This document shows positions 25,290-33,960 of a DNA stretch of 64,000 bases, piece after piece; the first letter of the stretch is position 1; every line of letters begins with the position of its first letter. The notes under the pieces are model-generated. The model was not told the origin of the DNA, did not search any database, and was given only the letters and a program-made list of their open reading frames with translations. Origin of the DNA: Aquimarina sp. BL5 (lineage in GTDB: Bacteria; Bacteroidota; Bacteroidia; Flavobacteriales; Flavobacteriaceae); the NCBI RefSeq assembly GCF_003443675.1, contig NZ_CP031963.1, forward strand, positions 2,255,501 to 2,319,500, read 5' to 3'. The translations under genes were made by a program, and so were the position numbers.

Positions 25290-25922
25290 TTAAAGGCTTA
25301 TAATTTTAATGCTGTTGCGGTTTAATAGTATCTTTCCTTCTACTTCTAGTTTTTTCAGTAATCTGGATATTACCACGCGAGAAGTGTGCAGGTCGTAGGC
25401 AATTTCCTGATGAGTATTATGCACTATAGTATCGTTATTGACTTTAGTTTTGTCTTTTAGGTACTTTAGCAATCGTTCGTCCATATTAAGAAAAGCAATA
25501 CTGTCAATCGTTTCTATAGCCTCCATAAGTCTTTTATGATAGCTTTCGAAAACAAAACTCCTCCAAGATTTATACTTTGCAGTCCATTCTTCCATTTTTC
25601 CGATAGGAACCATAATCAGTTTAGAGTCTGTTTCTGCAATTGCTTTGATCTCGCTTTTATGATGACCGATACAGCAGGATAATGTCATCGCACAAGTATC
25701 TCCTCTTTCCAGAAAATAGAGCAACAGTTCATCTCCATCCTGGTCTTCTCTTAATATTTTAATCGCACCACTAATAATTAATGGCATTGATTTTATATAA
25801 CTTCCAGGTTTTATGAGTTCAACACCTTCAGAAACTTCTTTAAAAGTCGCTACACTATTAATCTCTTCTAATAGCTCATTTTCAAAAAGATGTCCGTAAT
25901 TATTTTTAAGTTCCTGAATCAT
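25290..25922 (-). CDS. Crp/Fnr family transcriptional regulator (B)
   Basis: A 210-aa regulator: effector domain about 15-135 and winged HTH about 145-205. It contains a Cys cluster GDTCAMTLSCCIGHH near residue 80, familiar in Bacteroidota Crp/Fnr proteins. The recognition helix TSRVVISRLLKKLE has V where regulator A has E, so the two should read different half-sites. Last gene of the usp-cls-patatin-crp operon, whose promoter carries TGAT-N4-ATCA, so it may autoregulate through that box. Confidence 0.88.
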   Translation of the reverse strand: MIQELKNNYGHLFENELLEEINSVATFKEVSEGVELIKPGSYIKSMPLIISGAIKILREDQDGDELLLYFLERGDTCAMTLSCCIGHHKSEIKAIAETDSKLIMVPIGKMEEWTAKYKSWRSFVFESYHKRLMEAIETIDSIAFLNMDERLLKYLKDKTKVNNDTIVHNTHQEIAYDLHTSRVVISRLLKKLEVEGKILLNRNSIKIISL

Positions 25923-25933
25923 TATCCCTATTA

Positions 25934-26710
25934 TTATTTTTGATTCTTGAAATATACTGCTAATTGTTTCTTTGCTTCCTGATATCCAACATCAAATATT
26001 TTATCCAGATTTCCGCTGCTAAAAACCCCGTGGTTTATCAGTTCTCTTGGTTGAATTATAAGATCACAGTGCTTAAATTTTGTTTCAGAATTAGGCATTG
26101 CACGTAAGTAGTATGCGCGTTGCATAACATTATAGGAATGTTTAAAATCTGAAATTTTCAGCTTTTTTATAGGTGTAACATCGATACCAATAATCATCTC
26201 ACATTGTTTCTGCAAAGGTTCTATAGGAAAATTATCCAAAATCCCTCCATCAGAATATAATTCATCTTCGATTTTTACCGGAGAAAACATTCCTGGAAAA
26301 GCTGCAGAAGCCAATATCGGTCTAATAAGTTTTCCAGTACTAAAAACCATAGCCGTCCCTTCTACAAGGTTGGTAGCAGTTACAAAAAGTTTTTTCTCCA
26401 GACTTTCAAAAGTGTTTTTAGGAAAATATGTTATCAGATCATCAAAAAACTTTTCAGAATCTAAAAACCCTGCTTTTTTTCTAGTAAACCTATTCAATTT
26501 AAACAAAGGTGTTTTATTAAAAAACTCTTTAATCTCTTCTATAGCATAACCACCAGCGTATAAAGCGCCTACAATTGCTCCGGCACTTGTTCCAGAAACG
26601 AAATTGGGATATATTCCTGCTTCCTCTAGTGCTTTTATGGCTCCTAAATGTGCTACTCCTTTAAATCCTCCTCCGGAGAGTACCAAGCCTATATTTTTTA
26701 ATGCTTCCAT
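25934..26710 (-). CDS. Patatin-like phospholipase (RssA type)
   Basis: 258 aa, with the patatin fold motifs: oxyanion hole SGGGFKGVAHLG near residue 12, nucleophile GTSAGAIVG near 40 and catalytic Asp in SDGGILDNFP near 155. It hydrolyses acyl ester bonds, probably of membrane lipids. It sits between cardiolipin synthase (12 bases) and regulator B (11 bases), suggesting membrane-lipid remodelling under stress. Confidence 0.92.
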   Translation of the reverse strand: MEALKNIGLVLSGGGFKGVAHLGAIKALEEAGIYPNFVSGTSAGAIVGALYAGGYAIEEIKEFFNKTPLFKLNRFTRKKAGFLDSEKFFDDLITYFPKNTFESLEKKLFVTATNLVEGTAMVFSTGKLIRPILASAAFPGMFSPVKIEDELYSDGGILDNFPIEPLQKQCEMIIGIDVTPIKKLKISDFKHSYNVMQRAYYLRAMPNSETKFKHCDLIIQPRELINHGVFSSGNLDKIFDVGYQEAKKQLAVYFKNQK

Positions 26711-26722
26711 TATACACTTTTT

Positions 26723-28144
26723 CTATAAAACTGGACTGAAAATTTTAGCCACTCCTTCTTTTATTTTTTCATGCCAAGGTCTATTTACAAAAGTAGTATA
26801 GTCTAACTGAATACTCCGTTCACAATCCGCTAAAAAATCATTTTTTAATTCGATTGCAAAAGCATCATCATATATCGCCACATTTACTTCATAATTTTGC
26901 TCAAAACTTCTGATATCCAAATTGGCGGTACCTAAAGAAGAAACTGTATCATCCGCAACAATGATTTTGCTATGCACAAAACCACTAGAAAACAAATAAA
27001 TTTTAACACCAGCTTCTAACAATCTCTCAAAATAAGACCGTACACACCATCGTACAATTTTACTATCAGATATATCAGAAAGTAAGAGTCTTACCTCTAC
27101 ACCACTTAACGCAGCTACTTTTAATGCTTCCAAAATTGCTTCACCAGGAATGATATATGGATTAGCGATATACACATAGTCTTTAGCTTCATTGATCAAA
27201 GAAAAATATAATTGCCTGGTAGCCGAGAAATCTTCGTCCGGACCACTATGCACCGTTTGGGCAGTCATATTTCCCACTTTTTTATAGGTCGTAAAATAGG
27301 ATGGACTTAAAACATCATCCTGATTACTAATTAGATACCAATCCATTACGAAAATTGCCTGTAAACTATGTACGACAGGACCTTCTAACTGTAGATGTAT
27401 ATCATGCCAGATTCCTAAATTAGGATCTCCTTTTACATATTTATCAGAAACATTAATACCACCAGTAAAAGCTATTTTATTATCTATCACAATAATCTTG
27501 CGATGATTTCTGTAATTTATGGACGATAAAAACTTACCAAACTTAACGGGTAAAAAACTATATACCTCCACTCCTGCTTTCTGAAGTTTCCGGATATACT
27601 TTTTGCTTAAGGAACGACTTCCTATTCCATCATAGAGAATCCGTATCTGAACACCTTCTTTTACTTTTTCCGCAAAAAGATCGAACAGCCCTTCCGCCAA
27701 ATGTCCATCTTCAAAAATATAATACTGTAAGTGGATAAAGTGTTCTGCTTTTTGTAAGCTTTCGAATATTGCACGAAATGTAGCACCTCCATTTTTAAGA
27801 AGCTTAAGTTGGTTACCCGTGCTAGGTGCAAAACCACAATTCATCGTAATAAGTTTCATCAGTTTCTGATGTTCTTGGTACTCTTCCTCGGTGACCGACT
27901 CATAATGGCTTTCTGCTTTTTCTAGATAGGAAATGATTTCATCTGTTCGTTTTAATTGAAATAGCTTATTTTTTCTTCGGTTTCTACCTAATAGAAGATA
28001 AAACAGCATTCCACCCACAGGAATTGTAAAAATAGCAAGCATCCAAGCCAAGGTTTTGGTTGGACGCATACCATATAATATAAGTTTAATGACAATTACG
28101 ATTCCTGCCAAAAAGTATAGGATAAGAAAAGCAACATACATCAT
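26723..28144 (-). CDS. cls: Cardiolipin synthase
   Basis: 473 aa, with two N-terminal membrane helices (about 1-22 and 33-52) and two phospholipase D HKD motifs: HRKIIVIDNKIAFTGG near 212 and HSKIIVADDTVSSLGTANLD near 395. It condenses two phosphatidylglycerols into cardiolipin at the inner membrane. Second gene of the usp-cls-patatin-crp operon, 23 bases behind the usp. Confidence 0.93.
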   Translation of the reverse strand: MMYVAFLILYFLAGIVIVIKLILYGMRPTKTLAWMLAIFTIPVGGMLFYLLLGRNRRKNKLFQLKRTDEIISYLEKAESHYESVTEEEYQEHQKLMKLITMNCGFAPSTGNQLKLLKNGGATFRAIFESLQKAEHFIHLQYYIFEDGHLAEGLFDLFAEKVKEGVQIRILYDGIGSRSLSKKYIRKLQKAGVEVYSFLPVKFGKFLSSINYRNHRKIIVIDNKIAFTGGINVSDKYVKGDPNLGIWHDIHLQLEGPVVHSLQAIFVMDWYLISNQDDVLSPSYFTTYKKVGNMTAQTVHSGPDEDFSATRQLYFSLINEAKDYVYIANPYIIPGEAILEALKVAALSGVEVRLLLSDISDSKIVRWCVRSYFERLLEAGVKIYLFSSGFVHSKIIVADDTVSSLGTANLDIRSFEQNYEVNVAIYDDAFAIELKNDFLADCERSIQLDYTTFVNRPWHEKIKEGVAKIFSPVL

Positions 28145-28167
28145 CTTATGATCGATTTTTTACTACA

Positions 28168-29004
28168 TCAATTATGCATAACAAGTAACGGAACTCTGGT
28201 GCCATAACTTATTTTGGGAGTCTCTGAACCGCGAAAGAAACGTTCCAGAAAGGTTTCTCTGTGAATAAACATCGCATTCATATCTACATCCATAATCTGC
28301 ACAAAACTATCGATCGCTACAGGAGTAGGCACGTTCGTAATAGAATGAAAAGTATGATTGATGTCTTTAAAAAAATCTTTTAAATGTTTCTTATCATCAA
28401 ATTCTGCTATGGTTACTGTATCGTCTTCTTTAATCTTAAGAATCCTTAAAGAAGCTTTGTATTTATGCAAGGTGTCTACTAATGGTTCTATGTTTTCTGT
28501 AGTGAAATGATCGTTATAATCAATGGTATACAATATCGTTTTTAGTCCCTCAAAAACATAACCTTTGGGAATTACGAGTACCGGACAATCAACCTTACGT
28601 ATCACATTAAGGGTATTGCTCCCAAAAACAACTTCTCTGGCACTGGTTGCTCCATTAGTTCCCATAACAATGAGATCGATATTTTTTGACTTTACAGCTT
28701 GTTGAATTGCATCCGTAAAAATATCATAATCAGTTAGAGCGTGAAAGGTATAGTTTTCATGGGTTATTTCTTCTTTCAATTCTTTTAGCAGCGTACTCAA
28801 TTTTTCCTTAGATCCCTGTACAACGGATTGATGGATGGATGTATTGGCTGGTGCAGCCATGAGATCATCCATCATATAATTAGAAGCTTTTTGTACGTTT
28901 AGTATATGAAATGCGCAGAGCTCATTCTTAAAGAATTCCATTGCATAATCAATCGCATTTCTTGCATTTTCTGAAAAGTCGGTAGGAAGCAGGATGTTTT
29001 TCAT
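28168..29004 (-). CDS. Universal stress protein, two Usp domains (copy 7)
   Basis: A 278-aa tandem Usp: start MKNILLPTDFSENARNAIDYA, loop GTNGATSAREVVFGSNT, second domain from about 150 (ILYTIDYNDHF). The frame continues upstream to an ATG at 29025, but that codon lies in the -7 element of the promoter, so the ATG at 29004 is chosen. First gene of the four-gene operon ending with regulator B. Confidence 0.9.
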   Translation of the reverse strand: MKNILLPTDFSENARNAIDYAMEFFKNELCAFHILNVQKASNYMMDDLMAAPANTSIHQSVVQGSKEKLSTLLKELKEEITHENYTFHALTDYDIFTDAIQQAVKSKNIDLIVMGTNGATSAREVVFGSNTLNVIRKVDCPVLVIPKGYVFEGLKTILYTIDYNDHFTTENIEPLVDTLHKYKASLRILKIKEDDTVTIAEFDDKKHLKDFFKDINHTFHSITNVPTPVAIDSFVQIMDVDMNAMFIHRETFLERFFRGSETPKISYGTRVPLLVMHN

Positions 29005-29024
29005 GGTCTGATGATTTAATATCA

Positions 29025-29067
29025 TAAAAGTACTATAGCAGCTGCGGTGGAACTATGATATTTATCA
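29025..29067 (-). promoter_or_regulatory. Fnr/Crp-like box and -7 element of the usp-cls-patatin-crp operon
   Basis: On the minus strand TGATAAATATCATAG (29067-29053), then TACTTTTA (29032-29025), with a centre-to--7 distance of 29.5 bases. Confidence 0.75.
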
Positions 29068-29288
29068 GCTTAGTTGGTAAATATGGTTGGAAGCGTAGGT
29101 TTGTGAGTAGCTACTCGAAATTAGTAACTTAGATGTGTTAAGTTTTATTAGTAATTATACTTTATATTTATCAAATAAGATTACTAAAGTTAAAAAATAG
29201 TAATTAAAATTCAATAAGCAAATTTCAGATAACGCGTGATTTATAATCCGTTCGGAATAGTTATTTAAGACTTCAAAAAAACATTAAA

Positions 29289-29645
29289 ATGCTAAAACAC
29301 ATTCATCCTAAGTTACCAATGCGTGATAAAACGATTACCAAGAACTTCTATTTAAACGAACTAAATTTTCAACCATTAGGAAGTGTGGATTATGATGGTT
29401 ATCTGATGCTAAAAAAAGACGATATTGAGATTCACTTTTTTGAATTCAAAGCGCTGGATCCAAAAGAAAATTATGGGCAAGTGTATATACGAGTAGAGGA
29501 AATTGAAAAGTTTTATCAAGTACTGCTGGATAACGAAACAAAAATCCATCCCAACGGAAGTCTGGAGATAAAACCTTGGGGGCAAAAGGAATTTTCTATT
29601 CTTGATCCTGACAATAATTTGCTAACTTTCGGAGAGCATATTTAA
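29289..29645 (+). CDS. VOC family protein (bleomycin-resistance-like), 118 aa
   Basis: A small VOC protein with the paired beta-alpha modules: LPMRDKTITKNFYLNELNFQ at the start, a central VYIRVEEIEKFY and the end FSILDPDNNLLTFGE. Proteins of this shape include bleomycin-binding and dioxygenase-like members; resistance is not implied. Monocistronic or paired with the SnoaL-like gene 34 bases on. Confidence 0.85.
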   Translation: MLKHIHPKLPMRDKTITKNFYLNELNFQPLGSVDYDGYLMLKKDDIEIHFFEFKALDPKENYGQVYIRVEEIEKFYQVLLDNETKIHPNGSLEIKPWGQKEFSILDPDNNLLTFGEHI

Positions 29646-29679
29646 AATAGTTGTTTTCAATTTCTGAATAAACGATATT

Positions 29680-30126
29680 ATGAAAAATTCAAAACTGTTA
29701 TGTATAGGAGTATTAATATTGTTTCCAATATTGGCATTCTCTCAGGAAATATCAAAAATGGATAGGGCAAAAAATATAGTTGCAGCAGTAAATCAAAAAG
29801 ATGCAAAGCTATATATTGAGAATTTCACCAAAGATGTAAAAATCTATATGTACGGCGAGGACGGGACCTTCGATCTAAAGGTTGATGGCATAGAGGCATT
29901 ATATAAAAACCGAGCAGCACATCTTAAGAAACATCCTGATGTTCGTAATGAAATTCAGCATTTAGCAGAAATAGACAACAGGATTGTTATGCACGATAAA
30001 ATATGGCTCACCCCAAAACATAAAGAACCTAGTAATATCGTGGAGATTTTTACATTCGACAAATCTGGCAAAATTTCACGAGTAGATGTATTACAGCAAA
30101 GCAATCTGTTTAGTCAAGAGCAATAG
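29680..30126 (+). CDS. Secreted SnoaL/NTF2-like protein
   Basis: 148 aa, with a signal peptide (residues 1 to about 21, ending LAFSQE) and an NTF2-like fold: an N-terminal helix (DRAKNIVAAVNQKDAKLYIENF) and strands ending VEIFTFDKSGKISRVDV. Likely a periplasmic ligand-binding or isomerase-like domain. No catalytic residues can be assigned. Confidence 0.72.
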   Translation: MKNSKLLCIGVLILFPILAFSQEISKMDRAKNIVAAVNQKDAKLYIENFTKDVKIYMYGEDGTFDLKVDGIEALYKNRAAHLKKHPDVRNEIQHLAEIDNRIVMHDKIWLTPKHKEPSNIVEIFTFDKSGKISRVDVLQQSNLFSQEQ

Positions 30127-30149
30127 AAATCATAGAGACTAAATAACTG

Positions 30150-30407
30150 ATGAACCAAAATATTAGAAACCTACTTGGGTTTTGTTTAGGTATTATACTA
30201 GCAATTACATTGCTAGTGATAGGTGTTTTATTAACTAATGTATTAGAACATGGATTTTGGGCTTTGTTATCCGTTATTTTAATCCCAGTTTCTGGATTAA
30301 TATTTTTCCTTTCAAAGAAAAAATATATAGGATTTGGCCTTTTCTTTTCTGCCATTCCAATAGTAATACTAACTTTTTTATTTATTCAAATAAGTAAATT
30401 ACATTAA
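30150..30407 (+). CDS. Small membrane protein, 85 aa
   Basis: Three hydrophobic segments, about residues 8-28, 33-50 and 58-80, with a KKKY turn between the last two. Family not recognised. It begins 23 bases after the SnoaL-like gene and may be co-transcribed with it. Confidence 0.55.
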   Translation: MNQNIRNLLGFCLGIILAITLLVIGVLLTNVLEHGFWALLSVILIPVSGLIFFLSKKKYIGFGLFFSAIPIVILTFLFIQISKLH

Positions 30408-30515
30408 AAGTTTAATAAAAGGATAATTCATTTTTGTAAACAAAAGAATAATGTTGTAAGCAGAAACCAGACTTATCTCAGTTCTAGTAGTATATTGCGT
30501 TCATAAACTATTATT

Positions 30516-30740
30516 ATGAAATTAAACTTATTGTCTTGTGATGCTCAGAGACCAGATAAAAGAGCAATAGTCAAATGTATTGCAGAGATTTCATCTAACA
30601 TTAATGAATCTCTGGCGAGTGAGATTACGGATATACTCTTAGAAGGAGATGCTGTAGATATTGAGATGGAAGATAAAAACGCTGGTTCTGGTTTAAGAGC
30701 TTTGCGAAAATTAAGTATTGACTACGAAATTGTAGAGTAA
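30516..30740 (+). CDS. Hypothetical protein, 74 aa, with an L7/L12 C-domain-like pattern
   Basis: The sequence KRAIVKCIAEISSNINESLASEITDILLEG ... ALRKLSIDYEIVE has the alpha-alpha-beta layout and spacing of the ribosomal L7/L12 C-terminal domain (residues KIAVIKVIR ... in the real protein). This is a weak resemblance only. No signal peptide. It stands first in the run of small genes that share junction sequences. Confidence 0.5.
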   Translation: MKLNLLSCDAQRPDKRAIVKCIAEISSNINESLASEITDILLEGDAVDIEMEDKNAGSGLRALRKLSIDYEIVE

Positions 30741-30851
30741 ATAAACATGATAACACGCATTTGTAATAAATACGATAATTAGAAGGTTTTTAGATTCTTA
30801 ATTATAGTGTTTTTGATATATTATGTATTAAAAATAAAATTCAATAAACTG

Positions 30852-30977
30852 ATGCTTGAAGCGCTACTTAATTTGATTGCGGAGTATATTAAAGGGAATA
30901 AAAGGCTAGGGATAACACTTGGAATTCTTATAATACTTTTCTTTATAGGCTTTTCAATTTACCTTAAAGTTCAATAA
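30852..30977 (+). CDS. Predicted 41-aa single-helix membrane protein
   Basis: It starts MLEALLNLIAEYIKGNKR and has one strong membrane helix (about residues 20-37) ending KVQ. The stop lies in the TTCAATAA junction and the next gene starts 4 bases later, so it looks like a real coupled gene. Confidence 0.5.
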   Translation: MLEALLNLIAEYIKGNKRLGITLGILIILFFIGFSIYLKVQ

Positions 30978-30981
30978 GCCG

Positions 30982-31227
30982 ATGCGGGAATTTAGGATCA
31001 GAGGAATCATTTTTGGTAGTTTGAAGCCCAAAACAATAACTATTCATGTAGGATATGATTATGGAATGAATGATGGCGGAGGACTCAAAGAGGTTACTAT
31101 AAATATTGTACCAGAAGACTGCAGAATTCCTAATACTTATGTTTGGGTAACTTTAGATGATGGTTTAATAATCAAGGTTGAAAAAATGAGTATTAAAGAA
31201 ACTCAGGAAAACTTAAAAATGCAATAA
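30982..31227 (+). CDS. Hypothetical protein, 81 aa
   Basis: Beta-rich and soluble, with a Gly/Asp-rich loop (GYDYGMNDGGGLKEV) near residue 30. No recognisable family. Starts 4 bases after the 41-aa ORF, and its own stop lies in a similar CAATAA junction. Confidence 0.5.
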   Translation: MREFRIRGIIFGSLKPKTITIHVGYDYGMNDGGGLKEVTINIVPEDCRIPNTYVWVTLDDGLIIKVEKMSIKETQENLKMQ

Positions 31228-31254
31228 TCTGATGGAATACAGATTATAAATAAA

Positions 31255-31707
31255 ATGAACCAATTGATAATTAAATGGAATAGCTATAAGGTTAAGTTTC
31301 TTATTGAACTCAAATATTTGAATTATAAGTTGAGAGAAGTACTGGGTTTAAAAACAATTGGTTATAATAAATATAATACTTTAGTGCTTTTTAAATTGTT
31401 GAAGAAATATGAACTTCCTTTTTATAGTATGCATGTTGTTACAACTAATCAAGATTTAAGAACCGCCAATCTTGAAGAGATTCACGATTATGGCTTAAGA
31501 CTTGAAAAAGAAGAGTATCTATCAATTATTACTAACATGCAAGATGAACAGGTAAGAATTGTAGTCGGGGAAAACATGAGTAGTTTGATAAATGATTTTC
31601 AAAAATCAGAAATAGAAAATCTAGTACAAAAAAGAGTTAGCGATGGAGAAATACTCGCCGGATTGGAAGAAGGAATGAAGCAAGTGTATTTTTACATATC
31701 AGATTAA
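31255..31707 (+). CDS. TPM-domain-like protein fragment, 150 aa
   Basis: The C-terminal half, QVRIVVGENMSSLIND ... EILAGLEEGMKQV, follows the second half of the TPM domain (RIxVGxGLEGxLxD ... Y-x-x-GL-x-x-GV). The N-terminal half lacks the usual signal peptide, first strand and membrane anchors. It could be a cytoplasmic offshoot or a truncated copy. Weak assignment by eye. Confidence 0.45.
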   Translation: MNQLIIKWNSYKVKFLIELKYLNYKLREVLGLKTIGYNKYNTLVLFKLLKKYELPFYSMHVVTTNQDLRTANLEEIHDYGLRLEKEEYLSIITNMQDEQVRIVVGENMSSLINDFQKSEIENLVQKRVSDGEILAGLEEGMKQVYFYISD

Positions 31708-31767
31708 TTATTGTAACAAAAGTTCAATAAAATGATAGTAAAATGAAAACTAAATTCTAAATAAGCG

Positions 31768-32175
31768 ATGGGCACATTAACGGTGAAAAGAAAATCCAAC
31801 TTCATATTAATGGGGAGGAAATTCAAAATTTATATTGATGATCATTTAGTTGACTCCATCAGTAATGGAGAAGTAAAAAGAATAAATATCCCCTTAAATT
31901 CAAAAGAATTAACAGTAAAGGTTATGAACTATAAATCAAAACCAATAACCTTAGATTCCCTAGAATTTGAAACGTACGTAATACGACAAAATTTAATAGC
32001 ATCCATAACGACATATGTAGTAGGGTTATTCGTGGCTCTATTCTTTCTGTCCAAATTTGTATTAGAACAAGAACAACTTATTTTTCTGTATATCGCAGCA
32101 CCATTTCTATTAATCTCGATCTATTATTCAACTATCGGTCGAAGAAATATTATTCAATTAAAAAAGACACATTAA
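31768..32175 (+). CDS. Hypothetical membrane protein, 135 aa
   Basis: Residues 1-72 are a beta-rich domain (TLTVKRKSNFILMGRKFKIYIDDHLVDSISNGEVKRI), resembling the small PEGA/DUF2846-like sandwich. Two membrane helices follow (about 75-97 and 102-121) and a basic end. The ATG lies in a GCGATGG start context shared with the neighbouring small genes. Confidence 0.5.
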   Translation: MGTLTVKRKSNFILMGRKFKIYIDDHLVDSISNGEVKRINIPLNSKELTVKVMNYKSKPITLDSLEFETYVIRQNLIASITTYVVGLFVALFFLSKFVLEQEQLIFLYIAAPFLLISIYYSTIGRRNIIQLKKTH

Positions 32176-32214
32176 AAACATTAAATAGTCATTTAGTTTC
32201 TATATGTCAACATA

Positions 32215-32559
32215 TTATGGACTTAAGAGAACGAAAACAGGAATAATCCCAAAAAACATGATCAAATAAATCTTTACGACAGTAGATTGAGTTAAGAAAA
32301 TTTCTTTTTTTAGATCTCCTATATTTTTACTGTTCTTTTTATTAATCAGCATTAAAAATAGTACTGAAAATAGGATAAGAATTGCGTGACCGTACAAAAT
32401 AATATCCCAAAGAGATTCATATTCTTTTACAGCTAATCTAAATGCTCTTTCCGAGAATCTATCCGCAAGTAATAAACTCTGAATAATAGTAAAGGCAGTA
32501 ATCGCATTTGATTTCTTTTCTAGATTTCCGAATACAAATAGTTCTTTTTCATTCATCAT
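32215..32559 (-). CDS. Hypothetical membrane protein, 114 aa
   Basis: About three hydrophobic segments (residues ~15-32, 52-72 and 93-113), with a basic loop KKNSKNIGDLKKE between the last two. Family unknown. It points towards the converging small-gene run. Confidence 0.5.
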   Translation of the reverse strand: MMNEKELFVFGNLEKKSNAITAFTIIQSLLLADRFSERAFRLAVKEYESLWDIILYGHAILILFSVLFLMLINKKNSKNIGDLKKEIFLTQSTVVKIYLIMFFGIIPVFVLLSP

Positions 32560-32873
32560 AATATAAAAGATTTATCGATATATCACCTAATAATTATCCT
32601 GAACGGTAGGCAAACTTGTATTTGGATCAGCAACAAATATCATTATAAATATCTAAAAAACAACAGTATAAAAAAAGAGGTAAATACCCCTTTTTTTTAT
32701 AGTATTAAAGAATCTAAGGAAATTGAGATAGCTCAATTCATCGGTTTGTTAGTGTATTATTCTAATAAATATAACGACTGTTATAGAAATACACTATTCC
32801 ACAATAGTTAATTTTGTTTAAACATTTTAAAAATAAATTAAACATTTCATATCTTTATATAAAATTAGAAGAT

Positions 32874-33095
32874 ATGGAACTTATTGAAAAAGCTTTAGAG
32901 TTTGAAAATAGAAAGATGAGTAATATGACTACCAGTGATCGTGTAGCTGCTTCTAGAGAAGCAAAATCACTTGTTCTTGCTATAAATGAAATCTATAAAA
33001 AGACAAAAGAGTCTAAACTTATGGATATAATGAAGCGACTTACAGCCAAGAAAAGAAAAATAGAAAAACGTCTTAGAGGAGTACCAACGATATAA
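32874..33095 (+). CDS. Hypothetical basic helical protein, 73 aa
   Basis: Helical and Lys/Arg-rich (MDIMKRLTAKKRKIEKRLRG at the end). The open frame begins at a TTG (32814), but the ATG at 32874 is taken because the extra residues look like translated leader. Small KKRKIEKRLRG tails occur in several Bacteroidota unknowns. No function assigned. Confidence 0.55.
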   Translation: MELIEKALEFENRKMSNMTTSDRVAASREAKSLVLAINEIYKKTKESKLMDIMKRLTAKKRKIEKRLRGVPTI

Positions 33096-33129
33096 TTCAT
33101 TATTACTTCTTAATCAAGAATTCTTAATT

Positions 33130-33561
33130 ATGATATTAGACACCACATATTCAAACAAAAAAAATAAAAAATTGATCAACGATATGGTTGGAAAACCCTT
33201 TTCGTTGATCAGTTCAATTAAGATGAATGGTATCGGTTCTAAACGTATGATTATAGAAAATGTAAGCCCTAATCTGAAAAAAATTCTAAATACTGTTTCG
33301 GATGTAAATTATGGCAGCATTGAATTAAGACCTGGTGGGATTTTAATAGCTATGAATAGAGGGTTGCAAAACTTTACTTGGGTTGTCCCGTACTATCAAT
33401 TTTATCTTTACAAAACGAATGGTATTAGTATCCACGCACAAGGTCGATTTGTTCATTTTAGAAATAATCGTACGCACCAAGAGAATGCTCCTTTTTTTAA
33501 GAAATTGACACGTTTAAAGACTGAGTACGACCTAAGATTCCCGCATGTAGATTCTATTTAA
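33130..33561 (+). CDS. Hypothetical protein, 143 aa
   Basis: A soluble alpha/beta protein with two beta-rich segments (YGSIELRPGGILIAMNRGLQNFTWVVPYYQF and ISIHAQGRFVHFRNN). Similar unnamed flavobacterial proteins come to mind, but no domain name. It begins 34 bases after the basic protein and ends 21 bases before DUF2237. Confidence 0.6.
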   Translation: MILDTTYSNKKNKKLINDMVGKPFSLISSIKMNGIGSKRMIIENVSPNLKKILNTVSDVNYGSIELRPGGILIAMNRGLQNFTWVVPYYQFYLYKTNGISIHAQGRFVHFRNNRTHQENAPFFKKLTRLKTEYDLRFPHVDSI

Positions 33562-33582
33562 TACAAGATTTTAAACTAAAAA

Positions 33583-33951
33583 ATGACCACAGAATTAAAC
33601 GTGCTGGGAACTCCGCTGCAGCCTTGCTGTTATGAACCAATGACAGGATATTATAGAGATGGACTTTGTAGAACGAATACAGAAGATACGGGTACTCATA
33701 TAATTTGTGCGGTGGTAACCTCAGCTTTTTTAGCATATACTAAATCCAAAGGAAATGATCTTTCTACTCCGCTGCCCTATTGGAATTTTCCTGGTTTGAA
33801 ACCGGGAGACAAGTGGTGCCTATGCATATCTAGATGGTTACAAGCTCAAGAAGCTGGAAATGCACCTCTAATTGTGTTAGAAAGCTGCCACCAAAAAGCC
33901 TTAGAGTACACGGATATTGAAACACTATTAGCTTACAAACACACTTTGTAA
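33583..33951 (+). CDS. DUF2237 family protein
   Basis: A 122-aa protein with the DUF2237 pattern: NVLGTPLQPCCYEPMTGYYRDGLC, then EDTGTHIICAVVTSAFLAYTKSKGNDLSTP and PGDKWCLCISRW. Several conserved Cys and the GTHxxCAxVT motif are present. The family is widespread, of known structure but unknown role. Confidence 0.88.
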   Translation: MTTELNVLGTPLQPCCYEPMTGYYRDGLCRTNTEDTGTHIICAVVTSAFLAYTKSKGNDLSTPLPYWNFPGLKPGDKWCLCISRWLQAQEAGNAPLIVLESCHQKALEYTDIETLLAYKHTL

Positions 33952-33960
33952 CAGCTTTTT

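Noticed and set aside
32672..32700. AAAAAAGAGG/CCCCTTTTTT as a terminator
   Set aside because: A-C mismatch in the stem and a weak core; possible but not strong enough to list.
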